This document shows positions 1-10,224 of a stretch of 44,020 bases of DNA, piece after piece; the first letter of the stretch is position 1; the number at the start of each line of letters is the position of its first letter. The notes beneath the pieces were generated by a model. That model made no database searches. It saw only the letters and a program-made list of their open reading frames with translations, and was not told the origin of the DNA. Location: contig BFEA01000046.1 of NCBI GenBank assembly GCA_003427395.1, positions 4,402,940-4,446,959 of the forward strand, in the 5' to 3' direction. Both the position numbers and the translations under genes were made by a program. The DNA comes from Chara braunii. Taxonomy: Eukaryota; Streptophyta; Charophyceae; Charales; Characeae.

Positions 1-616
1 GAGGACTTACCTCGCCGCCATAGCTGGGTCTTGAAGCCAGCGACCTGCATGACAGGGGAGTGTCAGTCACCACCGACGGCAGGTGAGACTGGAGGCCGAT
101 ATTCTTCTTCTTCCTTTCTTCTTCTTCTTCTTCTTCTTTGAGTGAGAGAGAGAGGTTACAGGCAGAGGTTACATTGGGCCATGAGGCCGAGGATCTGATT
201 CAACATTTTGCGGCAGACATTGATTGGACATTTGGCAGGGAGACAATCTTTGGACTTCACTATCGCGATCTTGGTCATCACCCTCGCCTCCGTCTTCGTC
301 TCGCCTCTGCCCCAATCTCCTCATCCGTGGTATCTTCCCATGTGCGTGCTCAAGGAGGGACCTTTCTTCCACGTATGCGCTCTCCCCTCTCTCTCACGTG
401 TGGTGTATGATGGGGTGTTGCGTCAGTATCTGGCAGGTCAGGTCATATCTTTGAGTCTTCCGTTGTGCTGCATTATGGTATTTTCGTATGTATCTGGATG
501 TGCATAGCTTGTTGGTGCTTTGCTGACGCTGCATTGTCCATCCGAGTCCGTTTTATCACTTTGCGGATTCTTGGCTCCATAAAGTCCATATACATCGCTC
601 GATTGAGCATGTATCA
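1..616 (+). repeat. 5' LTR of element A, left part missing
   Basis: It ends in CA at 615-616, two bases before the primer-binding site. From about 88 onward it aligns with the 3' LTR, starting with the CTT run at about 104-138, though with many substitutions and small indels, which indicates an old insertion. Positions 1-87 do not resemble the corresponding part of the 3' LTR and may be a replacement or another repeat. Confidence 0.8.
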
Positions 617-618
617 GT

Positions 619-636
619 TGGTATCGGAGCCACGCG
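619..636 (+). other. Primer-binding site of element A (initiator-Met tRNA type)
   Basis: TGGTATCGGAGCC starts two bases after the LTR end. Plant initiator-Met tRNA ends in CUCUGAUACCA, so the expected site starts TGGTATCAGAG. The copy here differs by one A-to-G change, a variant also seen in element C. Confidence 0.75.
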
Positions 637-672
637 AGTGAATCAGGACTATAGACCGGACGTGCAGACAGG

Positions 673-882
673 GGGATCAATTGATCGGTCGGTTGATTGA
701 TGGATTGATCGATTGATTGATCGATCGATTGATTGATCGATTGATTGATTGATTGAATTGATTTGATTGATTGACTGATTGATTGACTGATTGATTGATT
801 GATTGATAGATTGATCAATTGATCGACTGATTGATTGATTGATTGATTGATTGATCGACTGATCGACTGATTGATTGATTAA
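673..882. repeat. GATT/GATC tetranucleotide satellite in element A leader
   Basis: About 200 bases of imperfect GATT units with interspersed GATC and GACT. It lies just downstream of the primer-binding site, inside the untranslated leader. It opens long meaningless frames rich in Ser-Ile-Asn-Gln on the minus strand. Confidence 0.85.
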
Positions 883-1598
883 TTAGCTAGGTTAACCTAA
901 TTAATTCGCATTTGTTATTTTTTACCTAAATTGTAGCAATTTCCATTTTTTTTTCTTTTTTCGAATTTCGGAATTCCTTCCTTGCACTAAAACGTTTTTC
1001 TGGAAATTGCGCATTAATTGGCAACTGAAAAAATCGATTTTCTTTATTTTCTGGAATTTTGGATTTTTCATTGCTTTGACGTTCCGAAATTCATATGTTT
1101 TTCAGTAAATCTCTTTTCACAGTTGTGTTTTGGGGATCCTACTTCTCAAAATTGGAAATTGCTGCGCGTACTCGCATCTGGAATATTCCATTTTTTGCAG
1201 TTTGGTGAGTTTTGCAGTTTGATCGCTTTTTTTTTTTTTTTTAAATCGTCTGATCTGCAGTCTGAAGTTCGACATATATTTTTTTTTAATTATTTTTGTT
1301 ACTTCAAACTTTGGGACTTTGGGGATTGGGAGATCTACTGAACTTGCGATTTTGAAATCATTACTATTACTATTATTTTATGATTTAAAAAAATGCAAAG
1401 TTTGAACTTGTCTAATTTTGATCAGTGGAAGTACTATTGTTACCGCTCTCCCCTCCCATCCACTCCATCTCCACTGCCCCATTCTCTTCTCCCCTCTTTC
1501 CCTCTATCTTCTTCTCTGTTGTGGCATTGGTGAGTTGCTACGTCAGCAGGCCACATCAGTAGTGACATGTCAGCAACACGTCAGAGGACAGCAGTGCC
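883..1598 (+). other. AT-rich leader of element A, no gene
   Basis: This stretch is AT-rich with long T runs (about 940-960, 1229-1242, 1279-1288), then turns C/T-rich with repeated GTCAG words from about 1430. A 107-residue open frame here is almost all Phe, Leu and Ser from T-rich codons and has no recognisable domain. It is best read as the untranslated leader of element A. Confidence 0.55.
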
Positions 1599-2459
1599 AT
1601 GACAGCAGCCGATGAAGTCACGTCAGCTGCTGATCAAGATGCGTCAGCAGCAGATAAAGCCACGACAGCCCCTGCCACCGGCTCCACACCATATGCCAGC
1701 CGTCACCTGATCACAGACGAGCGACATGGAGCAGAAGCAAGGGAAGACTATGAGGCGTATGAGGCCCGCATGTTGGATCAACCTGCTGAACGGAAGAAGC
1801 GGGCAGATGCGGCCACAGCCGCGAGGGAAAAGGAGGAGGAGGAGGCAGCAGAACAGCTTCGCCTTGCTGAGAGACAGCGAGTGGAGGACGCTGAGGCAGC
1901 AAAGAAGGCTGCAGACAAGCAACGCCAAATCTGCCGAGATGCGCTCTTTGAACTCGAGGGCGACATCGAGGAAGCAGCCGACGATTGGGGGGTGGCTGCC
2001 AGAGGAGAATATGCCACCGACGCTGTGCGCTGCATTGCACCCGCATTCGCACGTGTGATCGATCTGGTCGAGCAAGAGGTCATCCTCTGCGTCGACACGC
2101 TAGTCATGCAGCAGGCTCAGCTCATCGCCGACAGGCTGGAACAGCAGTCTGCAGCAGCTGCACCGGCCCGACCCTCGAACCTGGCTGATCGCGTGAACGT
2201 ATTGGAGGTGGAGACGGGCGTCCTCGAAGACCCTGCAGCAGCAGCACGCAACCAACCGAACAGTTGGATCAGCAGATTCGTGCAGCAGCCGCAAGTCCAG
2301 CCTCGTCATCTTTCGAATGCGTACCCAAGCTTGATGGCATCCGGTCTTCTGCGACACATCGAAGATCGATCCAATACCGTGGTGGTGGCGATCACATTGC
2401 GCTTGCACATGTCCAACGTGAGCGACACCAAATGGCATGCCTGCTGCTACCACCAGTAG
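1599..2459 (+). pseudogene. gag: Probable gag N-terminal part, element A
   Basis: A 286-codon frame lies where gag belongs. Residues 1-45 are rich in Ala, Asp and Thr. Residues about 60-115 are highly charged, with repeated EEE and AAK blocks that predict a coiled coil. About 120-215 is a helical region. A capsid major-homology region is not recognisable, and the frame degenerates after about residue 225. Upstream bases repeat GTCAGCAG and lack another plausible start. Position and composition support gag; the sequence alone is not diagnostic. Confidence 0.55.
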
Positions 2460-3715
2460 GGATGCGCATGTCAAGCATGGCTTGACAACATGTTGTCCAC
2501 ACACAAGGTCGACATCTCCGAGCTGCACACAAGGTCAGTTGGGCTGATCTCACTGCAGCATGGCACATGCGACTCCAAGTGGAACTGCTCGAGCTTCAGG
2601 CAATGGAGAAATTGCACAAGTTCCATCACAACGCCTTGCCAAGCACGGATTGGATCGTCTAGTACCAACGTTTGGCATCCACGCGCGGCTTGCCGATCCA
2701 TTTCACGTGCGTGAAACACTACTTCATTACGAGGTCGTGTACGGCATTGCAAAATGCCTTAACGCAAGTTGCGGAGACACTCATTGCAAGTGACTCAATA
2801 TTTAACAAGGCTTCGTAGGTCATTGTGACGAATACCGAAGCCTGCAATGCGGGCCATTCGTTTTCTGCAGGCCAGAGTAGAGATCAGCATCAGCCGAAAG
2901 TGGCCGTGGTCGCAGCAACAACGTTGACCAACTCTAACAAGGCTGCTTCGGTAGGCGAGGGACATACGTGCGCAGCTGCCTGGGATGGTGGCTGCCACTA
3001 AGGGTCGAGGACGTGGCAAATTGAAGAGAAGCACGTGTTCATCCCTCGGGTTTGGAACAGCAGCTCGAGAACCTTGGCTCCAATTTGGCATATCGATGGT
3101 TGTCTACAGATACACATTAGGTACCGATATTGTTTGTGGTGCAACAGCGATGCCCATGAAACAGCAAGCTGTCCCATGAATGCTGAGGGAAATTTCCTTT
3201 CGAGAAAGTGAGCACCACTAATAGTGATACGGCTGCATTTTCGACACCTTTGAAACCGGTTGCTTCGCGAGCGACGTCCCTTAGTTCCAAGGCACATGCG
3301 GAAGTCGTAAGTCCTCTTATTTATTCTTTCGAGGACTATGATGCTTTGTTTGTTCCATCGCTCGGGTCTTTGGCTCAAGGACAAGGTGTGTGCATGGTTC
3401 CATCTTCGTCCAGAAATGGCACCATTTCGTCGTTTTCAAGTGGTTCTTCAAGGGATTCGGCTCGCGAGTTCAACGTAGAGGTATTGGACCCACTGTCGTC
3501 CGAGGATTTTGCATGGCTTCCTCTCCCTTTCACGGGTTGCTTAACGGGGCCGTAATGCGCGACACTATGCACCCATCTCCACACGTATTTGTCCTTCTAT
3601 GCACCACCAACTTCGTTGATGGATGATGAGGTCGCAGTGAGGGACCTCCTTGCATATATCACCAAGGTGGCCCACGAGTCTCACATGAAACAATACGACG
3701 ACAAACAACGCACTG
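2460..3715 (+). pseudogene. Decayed gag and gag-protease linker, element A
   Basis: Only short frames remain. A plus-strand piece at 3208-3555 (115 codons) is Ser/Thr/Pro-rich and acidic, as expected for the linker ahead of protease. Another at 3589-3771 runs into the protease domain. No intact CCHC zinc knuckle was found, so the nucleocapsid part is lost or unreadable. Confidence 0.45.
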
Positions 3716-4166
3716 CTCCTTTATGTCCGCATCCAAGTCGGACAAGCCTCTTGCATCGCTTTATTGGATAGCGGCGCGACTCACATTTTATGAGCCAGTC
3801 CTTCATACAAAGGGTCGGCCTTGGCGCACACAAGTTTGAAAGAAGCCATATCCTACGGCACTCAAGGTGGCGGACGGTCGGACGCAACTTCTTGATCGCG
3901 ACGTCGAAGCTGTACCGGTTTATTTCGCACCACATGTATGCGAACAGGTCACGTTTGGCATCTTAGACACGGACTTCGACATCATTTTGGGGTTGCCTTG
4001 GCTCGCAAGTGCGGATTACACGGTCAACTTCCATCGGCGGACACTTACCGTCCGTGACTCTTTTGGCGCCGAAGTGTTGTGCACTATTCCTCTTTCGCAC
4101 CCTTTGATCCGGTGCCAGGTTCTCACGAAAGTTTTTTTGGTCCATTTGTGCTTACAAGCGGACTGA
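3716..4166 (+). pseudogene. pol: Retropepsin-like aspartic protease, element A (broken)
   Basis: The active-site motif LLDSGATH is encoded near 3760-3785, followed at once by an in-frame stop and a frameshift. The C-terminal half reads open from 3867 and contains FDIILGLPWL, the usual second conserved motif before YTVNFHRRTL. In intact gypsy elements this protease cuts the Gag-Pol polyprotein; the break makes this copy inactive. Confidence 0.85.
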
Positions 4167-4283
4167 CGAGATAGGCCTTTGTTTTCTTCGGACCGTCGCG
4201 ATGACCACATCTTCACCTACAGACTTGTCTTCGGACCCCTGTGTGGTGTGGTTGTTTGACGAGTTCGCCGACGTCTTCGAGTC

Positions 4284-5090
4284 GTGCTGGATCAATCGAT
4301 CTCTCATGAGATCATCCTTGATGTTGGGGGCGTGCTGCCTAGAGGTTGCATTTATTGCATGAGCGAGGAAGAGCTTGCGATTCTCCACGCACAACTCGAT
4401 GACTTGTTGGACAAGGGTTGGATCCGCCCTAGTAGCTCATCGTATGGTGCGCCAGTTCTCTTCGTACGGAAGAAGAACGAGGTCCTTCGCTTGTGTATTG
4501 ACTATCACAAGCTCAACGTGCAAACCGTCAAGAATGAGGGGCCTCTTTCTCATTTTGATGATCTTCTTGAGCATTTGGGCGGGGCAAAGTACTTTTCGAA
4601 GTCGGGCTATCATAAGATTTCAATATGCTCACAAGATCGTTACAAATCTGCGTTTAAGATGCGGTACGGGCATTTTGAGTGGGTTGTCATGCCTTTTGGC
4701 CATACCAATGCCCCGACGATCTTTCAAGTGGCAATGACAAACGAGTTTCGCGCAATGCTGAACCGGTTTGTAGTTGTCTACTTAGATGACATTCTTATCT
4801 ATGGCCGGATCTTCGAGGACCACGTGGAGCATCTTCGATGTGTGTTGGAGATGCTCTGCCGCGCCAAGTACAAAGCTAATCGCGAGAAGTGCGAATTCGT
4901 GTGTCAAGAGTTGAGAGTATTTGGGCCATTTTGTCACACTGGAGGGCATTAGTCCAAAATCGGACAAGATTCAGGCCGTGCAAGAGTGGCCCGAGCCGAA
5001 GAACATTACGGATGTCCGTTCGTTTCGTGCCCTAGCCGGTTACGAGCAATGATGTATCAGAGGCTATTCGAAGATCGCGGCTCATTTGAC
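4284..5090 (+). pseudogene. pol: Reverse transcriptase, element A (motif A deleted)
   Basis: The open part runs from 4284 to 4952. It shows [44 protein letters not shown] and YLDDILIYG, the standard Ty3/gypsy order. The palm motif normally read as SKIDLKSGYHQ is SKSGYHK here, so the segment with the first catalytic Asp is deleted. After 4952 the thumb region continues in another frame ([19 protein letters not shown]) and meets a stop at about 5050. It is a dead polymerase. Confidence 0.9.
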
Positions 5091-5728
5091 CAATCTTCAA
5101 TGAGGGGATCGACAATTCGACTTCAGTGATGATGCGCGAGCTTCTTTTTCTGTCGTCAAAGCCGCTTCGGTATTTGCAAAGGTTTTATGCACCTATGACC
5201 TGCTTTTGTTGACTCGCGTTACTATCGATGGTGCCGTCCTCGAGCAACACGATGACGTGGATTGGCACCCGGTGTTTTTAGTAAGGTGCGTGTTGTGCAT
5301 TCAATTGAGGAGTTATTGTCCTTCGTACACGCGCTTAAATAGTGGAGGCATTTTCTTCTTGGTTGAAGTTAATTCCGATCCGTTGGTCTTTTACAAGACC
5401 CAAGACAATCAATAGTACCATTGCTCGTTGGATGGCTTTCATTGACCAGTTTGACTTTTTCCCCGATCATATTTCGAGAAAGTCGAACCGATTTGCGGAT
5501 GCTCTTTCACAGCGTTCGGACCTTCGTACTGTGATCTATTTGACATTAGTCGAGATTGACGCCGACTTGCGGGACAACTTCATTTGCGGTTACCAACTCG
5601 ACCCCGAGTTTCACAACAAGTACGCCAATTGCTCCTCTCCAAATCCGGCACCATCGCATCATCAGATCCAAGAGGGCTATTTGCTAGTCCACTCGCGGGG
5701 GAAGAGCCTTCTTTGCGTGCTTAAGTGA
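5091..5728 (+). pseudogene. pol: RNase H and connection region, element A (broken)
   Basis: The early RNase H part is scrambled by stops. From about 5405 a frame reads IARWMAFIDQFDF and then RKSNRFADALSQRSD, the typical end of a gypsy RNase H domain (usually ADALSRR). It continues to 5728 as the linker before the integrase zinc finger. Confidence 0.8.
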
Positions 5729-5735
5729 TCCACAC

Positions 5736-6806
5736 TTGCGTAGGCGACTTCTTGGCGAGATTCACGACGTTCCCGCCACTGGACACTTTGGAGGCAATCG
5801 TATGAATCGGCCCAGTTCGCGAGCGCTTTTGGCGGCCCGGCCTTCTCGGCGACGTCACACGCTATTGCGAGTCATGCAAGGCCTGCGGACATTGCAAATC
5901 CGTCAATCATCGGCCTTTCGGCGAGTTGTGACCATTACCAGTCCCTTTAGGACGATGGGAATCAATTGCCATGGACATCACTGGCCCATTTCCCAAGCAT
6001 AAGACTGGTATGGATGGGATTCTGACGGTGGTCATTAACTCACCAAGTTTGTCATGTTCTTGCCTTGTCGCTATCACGCCAAGGCACCAGAGTTGCCTGA
6101 TGTTCTTTATGCCGGTTGGATTCGTACCAAGGGTTACCCCAAGGAGATCGTTTGCGACCGCAACACTTGGTTGGCTCTCATCAAACGATGGGGGTCATCT
6201 CTCAAGCCGAGTACGGTGCGCCACTCACAAACCGATGGCCAGACGGAGAGGGCGCATCAAACTGCACAAGTTCTTCACACTCTCATTCGTCTTGACCAAA
6301 AGGATTGGGTTGAGCGGCTGCCACACGTCGGGTTGGCTTACAACTTGTCCTTTCATCCGGCTATCAGGATGTCGTCCTTTGAGTTCGAGTGTGGCTCACC
6401 GGTCACATCGCTGTTGAGACACCATCATCCCTTGGAGGACGAACAGCGACGACCACCTTGTCTTCATTCGACGGGTGCAAGAACTCCTTGTCAAGGCACG
6501 TGACCAGGTGTCGAAGACGCAGCAGCGTATGAGCTGTCAGGCCAATCGCCAGCGTCTTTCTTGTCCACTCTGCGCAGGCGACATTGTTTGGGTCTCTGCC
6601 GCGGAATTCAGCCTCGAACAAGATATCTTTCGCAAGGTCCTTTTGAAATGGATGGGGCCTTGGTGCGTTGTAGCACCTGCTGGTGATGCACCCAAAGGAC
6701 CTTCGTTTGTCATTCAGGTGCCCGCCTTGTTGCCCGTCCAACCCTGTCTTTTATTGTTCAAAGTTGGCTCTTCTTGTTTTGGCATCGAAGACTTCCCGGG
6801 TGACGA
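5736..6806 (+). pseudogene. pol: Integrase, element A (broken)
   Basis: The zinc-binding start is visible as LRRRLLGEIHDVPATGHFGGNR at 5736-5805, then decays. The core shows MDITGPFPKHKTG near 5971 (first Asp), IVCDRN near 6150 (second Asp, followed by a short deletion) and QTDGQTERAHQ near 6230 (catalytic Glu). The C-terminal part at 6475-6806 has DIVWVSAAEFS and KWMGPWCVVAPAG, a GPY/F-type module. At least four frame changes separate these parts. Confidence 0.88.
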
Positions 6807-7080
6807 TTGCAAGACCCGCCCTCCATGGACGGTGTCCAGGAGGTTAGCGACATCATTTCGCCGAGGCGCTACGACACCGAGCCAACGGAGTACTTAGTAC
6901 ACATTTCCTATTGTAGCCATAAGGCTGACCATTGGTCGACACGTGCGGAACTTCAGTGCTACAGCCACCGATGTCCTTGCACGTTGCGAACGCAAACAAC
7001 AAGGCAAGCCGGCACCTTTGGCTCCATGCCGTACTCGTGTCCAGGTTCCACCATCGGATCATCAGCTTCGCCCCGGACCT
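6807..7080 (+). pseudogene. pol: Chromodomain-like C-terminal tail of pol, element A
   Basis: The frame gives TEYLVHISYCSHKADHWSTRAEL, laid out like a chromodomain (YLV..W..Y....D.W...) at the end of chromovirus integrases. Elements B and C end in comparable segments with WFTREEL, so the module is shared. Its chromatin-targeting role is established for chromoviruses and is inferred here. Confidence 0.55.
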
Positions 7081-7091
7081 GGCTTGACTTC

Positions 7092-7107
7092 ATAAGGAGG
7101 GGGGGGG
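7092..7107 (+). other. Polypurine tract of element A
   Basis: The tract reads ATAAGGAGGGGGGGGG and directly precedes the LTR start TGCTACATG. It primes plus-strand DNA synthesis in LTR elements and fixes the 3' LTR boundary at 7108. Confidence 0.8.
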
Positions 7108-7249
7108 TGCTACATGCTGAGCCTGGGCACGGGCCCCATTTTGGGGGCCCGACGGTTGCTGGGGGGCTCCAGGCTGCACGCCATTCAGACATGCGCAATG
7201 GAGGCCCATGGCCGTCCTTAGGGCCGCAGGATTTGATTTGAGGCAGCAT

Positions 7250-7292
<43 letters not shown>

Positions 7293-8196
7293 TTTCTTTG
7301 CTGTCCTATTTTTGTCTGTTCCAGGCATTGTTTCGGACTTTCAGTGCATCTGAGCAGACAGTCTGTTTTCAAGGCCACATTTGGGGCCTTCTCCCTTCGT
7401 GGCCAGGCCCTTTTTGGCCAGGTTTGTTTTTGTTCGGTAGTGGCCACTCCCTGCTGCATCAGCAGGGAGGACCTGGACGTCCGGTAGGGACCCAGGCAGG
7501 CCGTTTCAGGCCAAGGACCAGAGGCACACCAGCAAGGCCCAGCGCTGCATAGAGCTGGGCCAGGCCAGGGCAGACACACAGTTCGGGTAGCTCACTTCTT
7601 GGGCGACATGCGGCTGGAGCAGGGCCGACACGCTGCTTCGCTAGGTAGAGGTAGAGGCGAGATAGGGGGTAGAGAGGAGGGAGAGAGGCGGAGGCCGACA
7701 TTCTTCTTCTTCTTCTTCTTCTTCTTCTTCTTCTTCTTTGAGAGAGACAGGGAGAGAGAAAGGTAGGTTACAGGCAGAGGTTACACTGGGCCATGAGGCC
7801 CAGGATCTGATTTGACATTTTGTGGCAGACGTTCATTGGACATTCGGCAGGGAGACTATTTTTGGACTTCGCTATCGCGATCTTGGTCTTCTTCCTTACC
7901 TCCATTTTCGGCTTGCCTCTCCCCCTCCATCGCCTCATCCGTGGTATCTCCCCATGTGCGTGCTCAAGGAGGGACCTTTCTTCCATGTATGCGGTCTCTC
8001 CCCTCTCTCACATGTGTGGTGTATGATGGGGTGTCGTGTCAGTATCTGACAGGTCTGGTCTTCCATTGTGCTACATTATGCTATTTTCGTTTGTATGTGG
8101 ATGTACATTTGGTGACGCTGCATTGTCCGTTTGAGTCCTTTTCATCACTTTGCGGATCCTTGGCTCCATATACGTCGCTTGGTTGATCATGTATCA
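7108..8196 (+). repeat. 3' LTR of element A
   Basis: It starts TGCTACATGCTG after the polypurine tract and ends ATCA at 8193-8196, aligned with the 5' LTR end at 613-616; length is 1089 bp. It contains a TTTA run (about 7248-7295) and a CTT run (about 7700-7738). GC-rich words such as GGCCAGG recur through its first half. Confidence 0.82.
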
Positions 8197-9203
8197 CTGG
8201 CTTAGTTGGTACGCCCATGAACGCAATGAAGTAATTCTGATTTCCTGGGGTCGGTGAGTTCAATGATGGTATCTCGAGCATAGTGGCCTTTTTTGGCGAA
8301 AAAAAACACTGCCTAATGAAGGGCTAGCTCAGGGCACGCTCACATTAGGACCTTTTTTACCAAAACCCTTGAAAAAACAGGGGTAGAGGGGTCGTCACAC
8401 CAATTTCTCAAATCCCCAGACCACTTATTTGGTGCCCCATTTGTCAGCCGGCTGAGGAGCCGCGTGGATAAGGAATTTTGTAGCCTCGGGAGGTTACCAC
8501 AAATTCGTTTTTGTTTTTCGAATTAACACACCAGAAATAGGAAAAAATCAAACATGAAGATATCAGCAGTCTAAGAATTGAAAAAGGGGTATTGGGCCAA
8601 TGGGCATCGGCGTTGATCAGTCAGACGCTTGTGGGCTATTTTTTGTTTTCTTGCCTGCGTGCTGGCGTAGTCTTTTGCATGGGTGAGAAGTTTGTTTTGG
8701 CGTGCCATGCCCATTCCTTTCCATATCGGGCGACCAACACCCCCTTGCCTGTTTTCACGTCTTCCACTTGTGTTCTGCAAGTGTTCCGCCTGCTTCTGCT
8801 CTCTTGTGGCCTTTCTCGCCCTCGGCCTCCGATTGTTCCAAGAGCTTGACGAGAGCTCAATTCCCTTCACTTGTGTGGCCTTCGTGTGTTCAGTACCAGA
8901 GTACACAACGCATCCGATGTATGTGGTCAGATAACTTGCTCGGATACTTACTAGACTGCACAATGAATTTGGATGAATGTGGCACCCTGTCCGGATGCAT
9001 TCAGTGTTCAGCTCAGCGTTTGCAAATGGGAGAGGTTTGGATGGAAAGAATGCTGCGCACGACCCTATCCGGATGCATGCACCGTTAGTACAGTGTTTGA
9101 CGACGAGAAAGGGAAAACTCGCCTTGAACCTGGATTCAAAACATGACTGTATTCATTGTTTTTTTTTTTGGGTGACATTACTTTTCAGAGTGTGCGGTAT
9201 AAG
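8197..9203. other. Intergenic stretch, no gene seen
   Basis: Open frames on both strands are short and featureless. The word TCCGGATGCAT occurs twice, near 8989 and 9070, each in a similar context, suggesting a small local duplication. No domain, LTR end or tRNA-like signal was found. Confidence 0.4.
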
Positions 9204-9213
9204 AGGCGCATTG

Positions 9214-9734
9214 CTAGGAAGATTCTCATGCCCGGCTGGTCCTGCCCGGCTGGGCACCAGGGCGTGACGCCCGGGGGGGTATGACGCCAGGGGTACTTGG
9301 GCGTGCAAAAAAAAAAAAAACGTTTTTTTTTTTTTGTTTTTTTTTGTTTTGTTTTCTGCGCTCTCCTAGACGACCCCAAATCCGGGCTCATTTCTGTTTT
9401 TGCGAATTGGCTGTCAAGGGGGGGTGACAGGGGGTATAAATTGGTTTGAAAGGAGCTAAAGGGGTTTAAAAGGGGGTGCCTTATTGTGGTTCTGTTATTT
9501 TCTTTGTTATCTCCAATTCTGTGAAGAATTTTAATGTGACCCTCAGCCAAAAGTCGTTTGTATTGCAATTCTACACAACATTTTTTTTTTTTTCCAGAAT
9601 TTTTTGATTTTTTAATTTTTTTTTGTTTTGGTGCTGGGGCTGCCCGGAACCCTGCCCGGGTCATGCCCGGCCGGGCACCCGGGCATGTACCCGGGCTTAA
9701 GTTTGGTGCCCGGGCGCCTGGAAAAACAGCCTAG
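9214..9734 (-). mobile_element. hAT-like MITE, CTAGG family, copy 1
   Basis: The flanks 9206-9213 and 9735-9742 are both GCGCATTG, an exact 8-bp target duplication. The element begins CTAGGAAGATT and its opposite end, reverse-complemented, begins CTAGGCTGTTT. Inside each end are repeated CCCGG-type words, then A or T runs, around a unique core. A GGGTCACAT core word (read on the minus strand) followed by AAATT is shared with copy 2 at 43110-43375, which defines the orientation. An 8-bp duplication fits the hAT superfamily. No transposase is encoded, so it would need an outside enzyme. Confidence 0.75.
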
Positions 9735-9742
9735 GCGCATTG

Positions 9743-10220
9743 GCCATTTCATGGCCAGCTGCTCCTGCAATCGCCATGTTGCAGCGAGTCTATGGTGGTA
9801 GCGTGGCGCATGTGCTGGGCTTTGTTGAAGTGGCTGTGCCTCCCACCTCTTTTTTTTTGATGTACATTTATTTGCGTCTCTTTAACTGACGTAGATTGTA
9901 TATTGATGTATTTTTGACAGTTCACCTTCCATGTATATCCGCATTCCCGAATAGTCGTAACATATTGGCGTCTACCATGCTGTTTACACGTTTCGTGAAA
10001 GATGGGTGACGAGCACGGGAAAAGCAGAAATGCATCCCAGCCGTCCTGTGCTCTTCACCCATCTTCCATGGCTTCTTTGGAAGTTTGGATTACTTGGAAT
10101 ATGTGGATGTGGCAGGAGAAGTTGGGAATCGGGATGTCTCAGGTGCATGTTGCAGGTGATGTTCAATGATATTATACATTTGTTAGGATAAGAAAACAAA
10201 CATAAAAAGAAATGAACAAA
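9743..10220. other. Intergenic stretch with an imperfect hairpin
   Basis: No gene is seen. Positions 10000-10020 and 10044-10064 are inverted repeats pairing at 19 of 21 positions across a 23-base loop. The rest is ordinary AT-rich sequence leading to the solo LTR. Confidence 0.5.
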
Positions 10221-10224
10221 GAAG

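Larger units (their letters stand above)
1..8196 (+). mobile_element. Ty3/gypsy LTR retrotransposon, element A (degenerate)
   Basis: The order is LTR, primer-binding site, gag-like frame, protease, reverse transcriptase, RNase H, integrase, chromodomain-like tail, polypurine tract, LTR. Integrase after RNase H is the Ty3/gypsy order. The direct repeat is clear between about 88-616 and 7688-8196, where both copies share the CTT run, the GGCCATGAGGCC block and the final ATCA. The first 87 bases do not match the equivalent part of the 3' LTR. Every coding domain is broken by stops or frameshifts, so the copy is dead. The 5' end lies outside the window, so no target duplication can be tested. Confidence 0.9.

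Noticed and set aside
660-890. GATT repeats considered as a CRISPR-like or regulatory array
   Set aside because: Units are four bases with no spacers; it is a simple-sequence satellite in a retroelement leader.
1018-1341. A 107-codon plus-strand frame rich in Phe
   Set aside because: Its composition follows from T runs in a retroelement leader; there is no domain and no conserved start context.
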